From CAZMVY01 sp964617875 (GTDB lineage: Bacteria > Planctomycetota > Phycisphaerae > UBA1845 > PWPN01), in the NCBI GenBank assembly GCA_964617875.1, contig CAZUAI010000020.1, forward strand, positions 1 to 64,000: a stretch of 64,000 nt of DNA, given 5' to 3'. Below, one piece after another: positions 1-9,293 of the stretch. The notes under the pieces are model-generated. The model ran no database searches. It was given only the letters and a program-made list of their open reading frames with translations, and had not been told where the DNA came from. The position numbers and the translations under genes were made by a program. Each line of letters starts with the position of its first letter. Positions within the stretch are counted from its first letter, which is position 1.

Positions 1-2866
1 CCTCGCCCGCGACGCTCACCCAGTTCTGCACGCTGAGCCAGTCGCGGCAGCCGCCGGGGAGGTGGTCCGCGTTCGGCCGCACGCTGCCGCCGCCGATCTC
101 GTAGCGGAAGTCCGGCTTCGCGCCGGCGGCGAACGGGAAGGCGATGTAGACCGACTCCTTGACGTGGTACGTCGGTTTGGCGTCGCGCGGATCGTAGGTG
201 TTTCGCTTGTTGATCCGGTTCACGAAGTCGATCCGCTTGACGTGGTCGTAGAGGATGACCTCGTTGTTGATCTCCTCGATCATCCGGCCGCGGCCGGTCG
301 CGCGAGCCGAGCGCCGGACCTCGCCCGGCTCCGACACGAGCACCTGGGCGCCGGCGATCTTCTCGACCTCGAACTTCGGCGGCGGCCACGGCGTGTTCCA
401 GTCGTAGACGCGAGACTCGGGGCTACACGTCAGGTGGACCACCTGGTTGAGCTGATACGGGCTGGCGGCATCCACGAGTTCCTTGCCCGTTTCCTTGTCG
501 AGGATGCTGCGGATCGCGCCCGTTCCCTCGGCGAAGGTGACGCGATAGAACCGGTTCTCGAGCACCGCCCCCGGCGCCTCGGGCTTGACGTGCGAGCGGC
601 CCTGCGGGTTCGGCCCGACGCGGTACCAGCGATAGCCGATCGCGGGCACGTCCTTCGCGAGGAACACGACGTCGTCGAACGCGCCGTAGTCCCGCAGCTT
701 CTGCGTCGGCACGGGCGCGTCGCCGTCGAAGAGAACGTGGTTGTCCGGCACGTAGACGCGGACGGCGTCGGTGCGGGCCCAGTTGAGCGGGTTGAACACG
801 AGAACGCTGCCGGCCGGCGCGCCGATCCGGCGGGCGAGCGCGTGGAGCCCGTCGGCGGCCAGGCGCTCGGCATCCTCCAGGGCGTCCACCGCGTACTTGG
901 CCTTCACGGCCCACTGCTCCTGCGTGAAATCCTTCCACGGCTCGCTGATGCTGTTGTACGAGCCCCACGTGTGCTCATCGTAGAGCAGGATGTTGTCCCA
1001 CACGCGGTCGAACGTGTCCTGCGGGAACCGGTCGAGGTTCGAACCGGTCATGGCCGCCGCCGCCCAGAGCATCTCCGCGGCGACGACGCGGTTGTGCGCC
1101 ACGCGGCACCAGCCCGTGTGCTTGGCCGTCGAGGCGGCGCCGTCCTCCCACCAGCTGCCCCCGCAGCCGCGGACGGTCTGGATCCTGTCGGCGAAGTGCT
1201 TCTCGATGTAGCCGAAGTAGTCGGCGAGCCGGCCGATGTGGACCTTCGGGTACTCGTACGCACTCGCGAACGCGGCCTGCGACTGCGCGATCGCCTCGCC
1301 GATGTACTGGTTGTCGCCGTACGCCCCGTGGAGCAGGACGGCGTCGAACGGGTAGTCCTGTCGTTCGTTCCACCACGCGAGGAACCGCTCGACCGTGCCG
1401 CGCATCTGCGCGAGCGGTTCGCCGAGCCCGATGCGGCCCGATTGCGCGTAGCCGTCGGTGAAGTTCGTCAGCACCTTCTGCCCGTCGGGCCCCTCCCACC
1501 AGCAGGGGCTCTTCAGGTGCAGGTTCTTGCGCAGCACGGGGGCGCGGGTCTGGTTCGCGCCGATGCTCAGGTAGCGGACGCCGGCCGACGCCAGGATGCT
1601 CGGCAGGCCCCACACGTGCGACGGGGCGTCCGTCAGCGTCAGGCTGTCGAACGGAATGCCCGCCTCGCGGTGCAGCCGGGCGGAGTAGTACATGTTGCGA
1701 ATGAGTTCCTCCGTCGAGCAGAGCCCGGTGAGCATGTTCAGGTAGCCCGCCTCGATGCCGATCCGCTCTTTCTTCGCCAGATCGATCAGGGCGTCCCACG
1801 CCTCGTCGAACCGGTCGCGGCGGTACATCTGTGCCGCCCACGACGATTCGAGGTTCCACTTGTAGCCGGGGAACTCGCGGCACAGGCGGATCGCGAAGTC
1901 CGTGTTGCGGTTGTGAACGGCGATGACCTCCGACTGCACGTGCGTGTAGCCGATGTCGGTGTGTGTGCTGGGGGCGGCGAAGACCCGCCACCGCTTCTGC
2001 GGCTTGAGGTCGAACACGGTCGTCTGCGTCTGCCCGCCGCTCGTGATCGAGAGCGTGACCTTCGTCGTCCGGTCCACCGGCACGACGGGCACTTCCTGCT
2101 CGACCGGGCCGAGCGCGGGGGCGTCGAGCAGGACCTTGGACTCGGCGCCGTCGATCGTCACCGTCGCCTCCGACCGCTCCTTGGGCGGCAGGCCGGACAC
2201 GCGAACGCGGACGACCTGCATGAGCCGGCCGTCGCGCTTGACGAAAAAGACGGTGGGTGTCGCCTTGATCTCGATGGGCACGGTCCCCGCATCGCCGGCG
2301 ACGAGGGCTACGGCATCATACAGGACCCACGAACCGTCGACCGCCGTCAGCGTGACGCAGTTGCCGGTGCGCTTCAGCAGCGACGGATGCACGGGTACGG
2401 TTACCGTTTGCGGCTTGCCGCGCCTGGGGTCGGTCAGGGCCGCGTCGCCGTGGCCGCGATGGAGGAGGAACAACCCGGCGGTGCCGTTGACATCCACGCG
2501 AAGCCGCGGGGTTTGCATGGCCTGCGCGTCGAGCAGGTCGATTTTGAGCTGAAAGAGCCCGGCGGGCTCGTCGGCGAGGTCGAAACGGATGGCGAACGGG
2601 TGTTCGCGCTGGCCGGCCCAGGCGTCGGCCGGGCCGGGCTGGATCCACGACCAGTCCTTCTTCGGATCGCTTTGGCCGACGGTGAACGCGACGTCCCGGG
2701 GGAACGTCTTGGCATAGGCCTGGTAGTCTCCGGCGAGCGCGAATTCCTGGTAGTCGCGATCGGCCTTGCCGATTTCCCAGAGGGCTTTCGGCCCCTGCGC
2801 CCAAACCGTCCCCGCGGCCAGGAGCGCCGCCGCCACGCCGCTCCGAACGATTCGCCGATGCATCAT
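1..2866 (-). CDS. Secreted glycoside hydrolase family 38 alpha-mannosidase-like protein, 3' end outside the window
   Basis: About 955 codons are visible and the gene runs off the window edge. The N-terminus (MMHRRIVRSGVAAALLAAG..VWAQ) is a signal peptide, so the enzyme is exported. Residues ~25-290 form a beta-rich non-catalytic region. The catalytic part starts with HTDIGYTH near residue 302, matching the His-x-Asp zinc pair of GH38. LTLTDAPSHVWGLPS near residue 413 fits the nucleophile-Asp segment, and YDEHTWG near residue 632 supplies a third zinc-ligand-type His. GH38 enzymes hydrolyse alpha-mannosidic bonds by a retaining, zinc-assisted mechanism; the real substrate here is unknown. ATG 2866 is chosen because GAGG lies just upstream; ATG 2863 is equally possible. 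A good promoter lies at 2933-2960. Family assignment is firm, specificity is not. Confidence 0.85.
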   Translation of the reverse strand, partial: MMHRRIVRSGVAAALLAAGTVWAQGPKALWEIGKADRDYQEFALAGDYQAYAKTFPRDVAFTVGQSDPKKDWSWIQPGPADAWAGQREHPFAIRFDLADEPAGLFQLKIDLLDAQAMQTPRLRVDVNGTAGLFLLHRGHGDAALTDPRRGKPQTVTVPVHPSLLKRTGNCVTLTAVDGSWVLYDAVALVAGDAGTVPIEIKATPTVFFVKRDGRLMQVVRVRVSGLPPKERSEATVTIDGAESKVLLDAPALGPVEQEVPVVPVDRTTKVTLSITSGGQTQTTVFDLKPQKRWRVFAAPSTHTDIGYTHVQSEVIAVHNRNTDFAIRLCREFPGYKWNLESSWAAQMYRRDRFDEAWDALIDLAKKERIGIEAGYLNMLTGLCSTEELIRNMYYSARLHREAGIPFDSLTLTDAPSHVWGLPSILASAGVRYLSIGANQTRAPVLRKNLHLKSPCWWEGPDGQKVLTNFTDGYAQSGRIGLGEPLAQMRGTVERFLAWWNERQDYPFDAVLLHGAYGDNQYIGEAIAQSQAAFASAYEYPKVHIGRLADYFGYIEKHFADRIQTVRGCGGSWWEDGAASTAKHTGWCRVAHNRVVAAEMLWAAAAMTGSNLDRFPQDTFDRVWDNILLYDEHTWGSYNSISEPWKDFTQEQWAVKAKYAVDALEDAERLAADGLHALARRIGAPAGSVLVFNPLNWARTDAVRVYVPDNHVLFDGDAPVPTQKLRDYGAFDDVVFLAKDVPAIGYRWYRVGPNPQGRSHVKPEAPGAVLENRFYRVTFAEGTGAIRSILDKETGKELVDAASPYQLNQVVHLTCSPESRVYDWNTPWPPPKFEVEKIAGAQVLVSEPGEVRRSARATGRGRMIEEINNEVILYDHVKRIDFVNRINKRNTYDPRDAKPTYHVKESVYIAFPFAAGAKPDFRYEIGGGSVRPNADHLPGGCRDWLSVQNWVSVAGE

Positions 2867-2932
2867 GATCCGCCCGCCTCTCGCAAGAAGAGCCATCACT
2901 ACGGCCGGCCCATGCGGCGGCCGCGCGACAAC

Positions 2933-2960
2933 ATCATAGGTGAACGGTGGGCGGGGTCAA
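2933..2960 (-). promoter_or_regulatory. Sigma70-type promoter for the GH38 gene
   Basis: On the minus strand TTGACC (2960-2955) is followed after 16 bases by TATGAT (2938-2933). Each hexamer matches five of six consensus bases. Transcription would start about 60 nt before the GH38 start codon. Sequence match only. Confidence 0.55.
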
Positions 2961-3099
2961 GGAATCCGGCAAGGCTGGAGCCGGCCCTTATCGGACGGTG
3001 CGGGCGCATGCTTGCTAAACACCCGCCCGGAAACAACCGATTTCTCCCGGGTTCTTCGAGGATGAGACGGAAGTAGTCTATTGATCAAGGAAGTACACG

Positions 3100-3315
3100 G
3101 TGTTGTGCGAGCCGGTCCTGACTGCTGCGGAGGTTGCTGCGTTGCTGAAGGTCAATGTGGAAACGGTGTACGCCCTGATTCGCCGAGAAGGGCTGCCGGC
3201 CGCCCGAGTGGGCGGCCAGTGGCGGTTTTCGGAAACGAAGGTGCGTACCTGGTTTGAGTCGCGGCACCACGTGCCGGGAGGCGGGGAGGCGGGTGCGAAG
3301 AGTCGCATGAGATGA
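3100..3315 (+). CDS. Excisionase/MerR-like helix-turn-helix DNA-binding protein
   Basis: 71 residues. The core LTAAEVAALLKVNVETVYAL followed by IRREGLPAARVGGQWRF is a typical HTH_17 'excisionase family' domain: a winged helix-turn-helix used by small DNA-binding proteins. The start is GTG 3100, with AAGGA about eight bases upstream. The stop overlaps the next gene's ATG (ATGA at 3312-3315), so it is translationally coupled to the histidine kinase. In this setting it is more likely a small regulator than a phage excisionase, as no integrase or phage gene is near. The DNA target is unknown. Confidence 0.8.
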   Translation: MLCEPVLTAAEVAALLKVNVETVYALIRREGLPAARVGGQWRFSETKVRTWFESRHHVPGGGEAGAKSRMR

Positions 3316-5447
3316 CGGCGCTGGAACCACCTGCCACAGGGCGGCTGGTCGAGCTGATCCGGCAGAGCGAAGACTGGCTGATGGAGCGTGTCCTCGGCTA
3401 TGCCAGGGAACGCGGTTATGCGCGTTACACCTCGACGCTGGTCGAGGCGTGGCGGCTTTCGATAGCCGGTCTGTCGGCTTCGCTGATCGAAGGCTTCGAG
3501 CAGTCCACGGGCTCGCTCGAACTCGGCCCGGACGAGGATTACGCCGGCGACCCCATGACGCGATTCGGCGTGATTGAGGCGCAAAGGCACCGTCAGCGGG
3601 GCGTCAGCCTGACGATGTTCCTGGGGCTCATGAAATACTACCGGCAGGGCTACCTGGACCTGGTGGCCGAGAAGGTTCCCTGCCGGGAGGACGCCCACCG
3701 GTACGCCCGGTACATCGAGCGGGGCTTCGACCGGATCGAGATCGCTTTCTGCCACGAATGGGCGCAGCACGGCGAGACGCACCTGGTCAAGGAACTGCAG
3801 GCGGCGAACCGCGCCATGACCAACGAGAAGAACGCCTACCTGACGGCGTTTGAGAGCCTCGCCGACCCCGTCCTGATGATCGGCGAAGGCCGCCGTATTC
3901 TCAACCTGAACCACGCCGCCGCCCGGCTGATCGATCCGGCCGTCGTGTCCGGCGCACCCTACTACGGCTCGCGGGAATGCGATTCCTCGCCCGGCGGCAC
4001 CCCCAACGAGGCCTTTGTCGGAAAAGACGTGCTCGATCTGTTCCCCTGGCTTTCGAGCGTGATTGCGGATCGCCAGGACAGCGGTTCCGGCGAAGCGACC
4101 CGCGAGGTGGAGACCACGTTGCGGGGGCAGCGCCGCTGTTTCGAGGTCAAGAGTGCGAACATGCTGGACGTCAGCGGGAAGTTCCGGGCTGCCCTGCTGA
4201 CGCTCCGCGACATCACCGGGCGCGAAGAGGCCGAGAACGCCCTCCGGCTCCAGAGCAGCGCCCTGTCGGCCGCCGCCAACGGCATTGTGATCACCGACCG
4301 TGAGGGGCGTATCACGTGGGTGAACCCGGCGTTCACGCGGCTGACGGGCTACACGTACGACGAGGCCGTCGGGCAGAACCCGCGCGTGCTCAAGAGCGGT
4401 CAGCATGCGCCCGAGTTCTACCGGGAGCTGTGGGAGACGATCCGCTCCGGCCGCATCTGGCAGGGCGAGATGATCAACCGCCGCAAGGATGGAAGCCTCT
4501 ACACCGAGGAGATGACCATCACGCCGGTCCCGGGCGAACACGGCGAAGTCACGCACTTTGTCGCCATCAAGCAGGACGTGACCGCGCGTAAACGGGCGGA
4601 GCAGGCGGCGCAGGATGCCAAGCGCGCGCTGGAGACGACCGTCGCCGAACTCGGCCGGGCCAACGACGAGCTCGCCCGCAGGAACGCCGAACTCGACGAG
4701 TTCTCCTACGCGGCCAGCCACGACCTCCAGGAACCGCTCCGCAAGCTCAATGCGTTCAGCATGTTGCTCGAGAAGGACCTGGGTCCGCACCTGCCCGAGC
4801 GGGCGGCAAAGGACCTCGGCTTCATCACCGACGCCGCCCGGCGGATGCAGACGCTGATTCAGGACCTCCTGCACCTCTCGCGCGCCGGGAGGGCAGCCAT
4901 ACGGCGGGAGAGAGTCCCGCTCGGGTTCTGCGCGGACGAGGCCCTCGATGCCATCTCCGCCCGGATCGAGGAGACGGACGCCGTCGTCACCCGCGACGAA
5001 CTCCCCGACGTCTGGGGCGACGCGACGATGCTCACACAACTGTATCAGAACCTGATCGGCAATGCGCTGAAATACGTGGCCCCGGGCCGGCGCCCGGAGG
5101 TCCGGCTGACGGCGGAACGCATCGACGGAGAATGGGTCTTTGGCGTCCGCGACAACGGCATCGGAATTGAGCCGCGGTACGCCGAGCAGATCTTCGCGCC
5201 CTTCAAGCGGCTGCACGGACATGAAGAGTACGAGGGGAACGGCATCGGCCTGGCGATCTGCCGGAAGACGGTACACCGGCACGGCGGCGACCTGTGGGTG
5301 GAATCACAGCCCGGCGAGGGCTCCCACTTCCGGTTCACGCTGGGCGTCCGGCTCAAGGGCCGGCGGTCCGGCGTCGAGCGCGCGGCCGGCACAACGCCGG
5401 AGACGGAACCATGCGAGAGCGAATGGGCGGCACAAAGCGTGCGGTGA
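3312..5447 (+). CDS. Cytoplasmic PAS-PAS sensor histidine kinase
   Basis: 711 residues and no membrane segment, so a soluble sensor. Residues ~1-165 form a helical region resembling the RsbR N-terminal type. Two PAS domains follow (~172-310 and ~315-430; the second has NGIVITDREGRITWVNPAF). A short coiled coil precedes the HisKA domain, whose phospho-acceptor lies in AASHDLQEPLRK (His near residue 470). The ATPase domain has the N box (QNLIGNALKYV), DNGIGIEP and GNGIGLAICRK. It is coupled to the upstream HTH gene by ATGA. The REC-GGDEF gene 78 bases downstream is its likely phosphotransfer partner, linking an unknown cytoplasmic signal to cyclic-di-GMP. Domains are clear; the signal is unknown. 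Confidence 0.9.
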   Translation: MTALEPPATGRLVELIRQSEDWLMERVLGYARERGYARYTSTLVEAWRLSIAGLSASLIEGFEQSTGSLELGPDEDYAGDPMTRFGVIEAQRHRQRGVSLTMFLGLMKYYRQGYLDLVAEKVPCREDAHRYARYIERGFDRIEIAFCHEWAQHGETHLVKELQAANRAMTNEKNAYLTAFESLADPVLMIGEGRRILNLNHAAARLIDPAVVSGAPYYGSRECDSSPGGTPNEAFVGKDVLDLFPWLSSVIADRQDSGSGEATREVETTLRGQRRCFEVKSANMLDVSGKFRAALLTLRDITGREEAENALRLQSSALSAAANGIVITDREGRITWVNPAFTRLTGYTYDEAVGQNPRVLKSGQHAPEFYRELWETIRSGRIWQGEMINRRKDGSLYTEEMTITPVPGEHGEVTHFVAIKQDVTARKRAEQAAQDAKRALETTVAELGRANDELARRNAELDEFSYAASHDLQEPLRKLNAFSMLLEKDLGPHLPERAAKDLGFITDAARRMQTLIQDLLHLSRAGRAAIRRERVPLGFCADEALDAISARIEETDAVVTRDELPDVWGDATMLTQLYQNLIGNALKYVAPGRRPEVRLTAERIDGEWVFGVRDNGIGIEPRYAEQIFAPFKRLHGHEEYEGNGIGLAICRKTVHRHGGDLWVESQPGEGSHFRFTLGVRLKGRRSGVERAAGTTPETEPCESEWAAQSVR

Positions 5448-5525
5448 TTCTCCGCGGTCTGAACACGCCCCGGAGAGACGGCCGACGGTGGCTCGCGGGG
5501 CCGCGGGCGGAGTGACGGTGCGGCG

Positions 5526-6533
5526 ATGAACCCCAAGCCCCTGACGGTCCTGGCGATCGACGACGACAGCGGCGATGCGGAGCTGCTGCGCCGCAACCTG
5601 GAAGAGGTGTACGGCTCCGCCTTCGAGTTCGTGCACTCCGCCAGCCCGGAGCAGGCCCGCGAGATCCTCGCACGGCAGGATGTGGACATCACGTTCCTCG
5701 ACTACCACCTCGGTGCGCGGACGGGTCTGGATCTTCTCCGCGCAATTCGCGCATCGGGCGACATGCGCCCGCTGGTCGTCCTGACCGGCTGCGGCGACGA
5801 GTACGCCGCCGCGAGGCTCGCCCGCGAAGGCGCCGACGACTACATTGCGAAGCGGGACCTCAGCCCCGGCGTCCTGCGGAGGGCCATCGAGGAGGCCCGC
5901 ACGCGCTACCACCAGCGCAAGAGCCGGGCCGACTTCGAACGGCAGCGCGAGATGCTTACGCGGCTCATCGTCGAGGCCAACGCGGAGTTCGCCCGCAGGA
6001 GCCGGCTCGACCCGCTCACCAAGCTGCTCAATCGCGTTGCCTGGGCCGAGGCCGCCGCGGCCGAGCACCGGCGCGCGCTGCGCTACGGCCATCCGTATGC
6101 CGTGCTTATGCTCGACATCGACTACTTCAAGAACCTCAACGACTCGCTGGGCCACCCCGCCGGCGACCGGGCCCTGCAGGAAGTGGCCCGCTGCCTGATG
6201 CAGGGCTGCCGGGCGGACGATCTCGTCGCGCGGTACGGCGGCGAAGAGTTCGTCGTCCTCGCCATAGAAACGGGCATCGCGGGCGCGCGTGTCTGCGCCG
6301 AACAACTCCGCGCCAGTGTCTGGTCCGCCCGCATCGAGCACCCCGCCAGCCCCGTGGCCGACCGGGTCACCGTCAGCATCGGCGTGGCCGTCTCTCCCGC
6401 TGCGCGCTGGGAGGACGTCCTCGAGCAGGCCGACCAGGCCCTGTACGACGCCAAGAGGCAGGGGCGAAACCGCGTCTGCTGCCGCCCCCCGCCGGCCCCG
6501 CCACCGATTTCGATTCGCAGGCAATCACCCTGA
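5526..6533 (+). CDS. Response regulator with diguanylate cyclase (REC-GGDEF) output
   Basis: 335 residues. The REC domain (1-130) carries the acidic IDDDSGD segment, the phospho-acceptor in ITFLDYHLG and the Lys of YIAKRDLS. The GGDEF domain (~160-320) has LTKLLNRVAW, LDIDYFKNLND and an intact RYGGEEF active site, so it should make cyclic-di-GMP from two GTP. RADD lies five residues before GGEEF and fits an RxxD inhibitory site, so product inhibition is expected. It follows the histidine kinase gene on the same strand and is probably its partner. The start ATG 5526 has only a weak ribosome-binding site. Confidence 0.9.
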   Translation: MNPKPLTVLAIDDDSGDAELLRRNLEEVYGSAFEFVHSASPEQAREILARQDVDITFLDYHLGARTGLDLLRAIRASGDMRPLVVLTGCGDEYAAARLAREGADDYIAKRDLSPGVLRRAIEEARTRYHQRKSRADFERQREMLTRLIVEANAEFARRSRLDPLTKLLNRVAWAEAAAAEHRRALRYGHPYAVLMLDIDYFKNLNDSLGHPAGDRALQEVARCLMQGCRADDLVARYGGEEFVVLAIETGIAGARVCAEQLRASVWSARIEHPASPVADRVTVSIGVAVSPAARWEDVLEQADQALYDAKRQGRNRVCCRPPPAPPPISIRRQSP

Positions 6534-6629
6534 CGCCGTTTCCGGACCGGAAGACGCGGGACACGGACGGAACCGCCCGTCGCTTGCGCTCCGCGAGCGG
6601 ACATCCGGGCGCTCGCCTGTGCTTCGCGC

Positions 6630-8027
6630 TCACTGGGGCGATTGCCTGCGCTTCGCGCTCGCCGGGGGCCGGCGGCCGGCGGCGACGTCTTCCTCGAAGG
6701 TGCGCTTTCGGCGCAGGATGTGATGGTAGTGCTGCGCGAAGCGGTGGGCCTCGTCACGGACCTGCTGCAACAGCCGCAGGGCCTCGTTGTTCCGGGCCAG
6801 GCGAAAGGGCTTGTTGCGGGCCTGGACGTAGATCTCCTCCTCGCGTTTGGCGAGGGAAATGACCATCGGCGGGCGGACGTCCATGTCCGCGAAGGCCTCG
6901 AGGGCGGCGTGGAGCTGGCCGAGGCCGCCGTCGATCAGGATGAGGTCCGGGTACAGCTCATCGCCGCCGGCGGCGAACCTGTAACGGCGCAGGACGACCT
7001 CCTTGATCATCGCGTAGTCGTCGATGCCCTCGACGGTCTTGATGCGGAAACGACGGTAGCCCGCCTTGAAGGGCTTGCCGTCGATGAAGCAGACGAGCGA
7101 GCCGCAGGACTCGCCGCCGTGCAGATTGGCGATGTCGATGCCCTCGATCCGGCGGGGCGGGTTGTCGAGGGCGAGGACCTCGGCAAGCTTCTCGAGCCCC
7201 TTGCGTGGGTCGATGTGGAAGACCTCGGGCTGGACATCGACGTCGGGGTCGCCGGAAAGCGCGAGGGATTCGAAGGCGCGGATGCGGTCGCGAAGGCGGG
7301 CGGCCTCCTCGAATCGCATCTCGGCGGCGGCGGCGGCCATCTCCTTCTTCATCTGGCGGAGGACGACGCTCCGCTTCGAGCCGAGGAACTTGCGGAGGCG
7401 CTGGATGTCGGCGGCGTAGTCGGCCTTCGTGACGAGGGCGGCGCAGGGAGCGGTACACTGGTCGATGGCGTGGAGGAGGCAGGGGCGGAAGTGACGGCGG
7501 GTCTCGTCGCCGTCGCGGATCTCGAGTTCGCAGGTGCGGAAGCGAAAGACCTTCTGGAGGGCGTTGACGGCGTCGCGGACGGCGTTGGCGCTGGTAAAGG
7601 GGCCGAAGAGCTTGCTGCCCTTGAGACGCGGCTTGCGGGTGACGTAGACGGCGGGGAAGTCGTCGGCGGTGGTGATCTCGATGTAGGGGAAGGTCTTGTC
7701 GTCGCGGAGGCGTTCGTTGTGGGGCGGCTGAATGTCCTTGATGAGGCGGTTTTCGAGGAGAAGGGCATCGACCTCGGTCTCGCAGTCGAGGAAATCGAGA
7801 TCGACGACGGCGGCGGCCATGCGCGCGATGTCGGGGCCGCGGGTGCGGAGAAGGTCGGCGGAGTCCTGGAAGTAGCTGCCGACGCGGCTGCGCAGGTCCT
7901 TCGCCTTGCCGACGTAGAGGACGCGGCCGTGCGCGTCCTTGAAGAGGTACACGCCCGGCGTCTTCGGCAGGTGACGGATCTTTTCGCGCAGCGCATCGAG
8001 GCGCTGCGGGTCGGGTCCTGTGGCCAT
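6630..8027 (-). CDS. uvrC: Excinuclease ABC subunit C lacking the C-terminal HhH domain
   Basis: 465 residues. UvrC makes the dual incisions around bulky DNA lesions in the UvrAB pathway. The GIY-YIG nuclease (~18-95) has TPGVYLFKD and LYVGKAKDLRSRV. A UVR helical hairpin (~220-255; MRFEEAARLRDRI) contacts UvrB. The RNase H-like 3' nuclease region contains PDLILIDGGLGQLHAA, and the recognisable core ends at RDEAHRFAQHYHHILRRKR. The usual (HhH)2 DNA-binding end is missing: canonical UvrC is about 600 residues, and here about 20 basic or polar residues follow. The gene lies 12 bases after the response regulator and is the last of a minus-strand operon. It may work with reduced DNA binding or use a partner. 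Confidence 0.93.
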   Translation of the reverse strand: MATGPDPQRLDALREKIRHLPKTPGVYLFKDAHGRVLYVGKAKDLRSRVGSYFQDSADLLRTRGPDIARMAAAVVDLDFLDCETEVDALLLENRLIKDIQPPHNERLRDDKTFPYIEITTADDFPAVYVTRKPRLKGSKLFGPFTSANAVRDAVNALQKVFRFRTCELEIRDGDETRRHFRPCLLHAIDQCTAPCAALVTKADYAADIQRLRKFLGSKRSVVLRQMKKEMAAAAAEMRFEEAARLRDRIRAFESLALSGDPDVDVQPEVFHIDPRKGLEKLAEVLALDNPPRRIEGIDIANLHGGESCGSLVCFIDGKPFKAGYRRFRIKTVEGIDDYAMIKEVVLRRYRFAAGGDELYPDLILIDGGLGQLHAALEAFADMDVRPPMVISLAKREEEIYVQARNKPFRLARNNEALRLLQQVRDEAHRFAQHYHHILRRKRTFEEDVAAGRRPPASAKRRQSPQ

Positions 8028-8039
8028 CGCTCTATTGTA

Positions 8040-9293
8040 TCATTCCGGCGGGCGGACGGACTCGGCGGGGCGCACGTTGGCGAAGACGTCGGAGGCCGAA
8101 TCCTCGTCGAAGACGGCGAGGTAACGCGATCCGCAGCCGGCGCACTCCCAGCCGGAGCCGGTCTCGTCGGACCGGGGACGCCGGAGCGGCAGCGGCAGGC
8201 CGCAGTCCACGCATTCGGCGATGCGGTCGGTGAGGAGGTTGATGAGATCCTCGAGGACGTAGGGCTTGGGGAGGAAACGGTGTACGCCGACGATGGAGAA
8301 CTCCTCGCGGCGGTCCTCGGTCCCGGTGCCGACGATCTGCAGGTCGGGACGGACGGCCCAGGCCCTTTCGGCCACGGTCCCGATGTCGCCGGCGGGCGTG
8401 TCGTAGTCGAGGATCATGACGCGAATCTCGGCGTCGCGGGCAAGAAGCCGCAGGCCGGTCTCGACGTCGGCGGCGGCGTGGCAGATGCCCCCGGCCTGCT
8501 CCAGCTCGGCCACGACGACCCGCCGGACGAGGGCGCTGCTGTCGTGGATGAGGACGTTTCCCTTGAGCGGCCACCGCACGGGCGCATGCTCCGAGAGGTC
8601 GAGCAGCAGGCGGACGACGTGCGAGTGCTTCCGTTCGCGTTCGTCGCTCCGCAGGATGACGAAGAGACGACCCTGGCCGTCGGGCCACGTTCGCGCACGG
8701 ACGTGCCACGTGACGGCCCGGGCCGCGCGGGGGGACAGATCGACCCACCGCCGCAGGGCGGCGTCCGCGTCCGGGAGCGCGGAAGCAGCGAGCGTGTCCG
8801 GAAGGCGGGCGGCCTCGCGGCCCGCCTGCGTGTCGGCGAAGAGGTCGCGGGCCCAGCGGTTCGCGTGGAGAATCGTGCCGTCCGGGGCCACGTCGGCGAC
8901 GGCGATCGCCACGTCCGCGAGCACGGCCACGGGCGTCCGCGCCGCCGTGGCAACGACCTGCTGGATCCGGTCCACGTCGAACGGTTTCTCGAGAAAATCG
9001 AAGACACCGGCCCGCGTGGCCTCGGCCCTGAGATCGGCCGAGCCGAACCCGGTGATCAGAATGGCCTGCGCATCCGGAAGGACGCTTCGGAGCGCCTCGA
9101 CGACGTGCAGGCCGTGGATCTGATTCCGGAGCATCCAATCCACGACAAGAACGTTCGGCTGCCAGCGGATCCCGAGATCGATGGCCTCGCGCGCCGTTGC
9201 CGCGGAGCGAACCTCGTGGCCTCCGTGGGCAAGGGCGATTCCCAGTTCGTCGCGGTAATCCTGCTCGTCGTCAACCACCAGCACCCTGGGCAT
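8040..9293 (-). CDS. Response regulator, REC-PAS-REC with C-terminal zinc ribbon
   Basis: 417 residues. The start ATG 9293 is set by AAGGAGA upstream and by the immediate REC start MPRVLVVDDEQ. The first REC domain (1-120) has the phospho-acceptor in VLVVDWMLRNQ and the Lys in FLEKPFD. A PAS-like segment (~130-240) follows. A second, REC-like domain (~255-365; VMILDYDTPAGD, FLPKPYVLE) is more degenerate. The end has CVDCG...WECAGCGSRY, a four-cysteine zinc ribbon. There is no DNA-binding or enzymatic output, so it probably acts by protein contacts. The start lies 23 bases inside the histidine kinase gene, so the two are translationally coupled partners. Confidence 0.85.
   Translation of the reverse strand: MPRVLVVDDEQDYRDELGIALAHGGHEVRSAATAREAIDLGIRWQPNVLVVDWMLRNQIHGLHVVEALRSVLPDAQAILITGFGSADLRAEATRAGVFDFLEKPFDVDRIQQVVATAARTPVAVLADVAIAVADVAPDGTILHANRWARDLFADTQAGREAARLPDTLAASALPDADAALRRWVDLSPRAARAVTWHVRARTWPDGQGRLFVILRSDERERKHSHVVRLLLDLSEHAPVRWPLKGNVLIHDSSALVRRVVVAELEQAGGICHAAADVETGLRLLARDAEIRVMILDYDTPAGDIGTVAERAWAVRPDLQIVGTGTEDRREEFSIVGVHRFLPKPYVLEDLINLLTDRIAECVDCGLPLPLRRPRSDETGSGWECAGCGSRYLAVFDEDSASDVFANVRPAESVRPPE

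Noticed and set aside
62..3076. Plus-strand frame of about 1000 codons opposite the glycosidase
   Set aside because: No ribosome-binding site or domain; the minus strand has a signal peptide and GH38 motifs.
3100..3315. Excisionase as evidence of a prophage or integrative element
   Set aside because: No integrase, attachment site or phage gene is nearby; the HTH fold is also used by small regulators, and it is coupled to a kinase.
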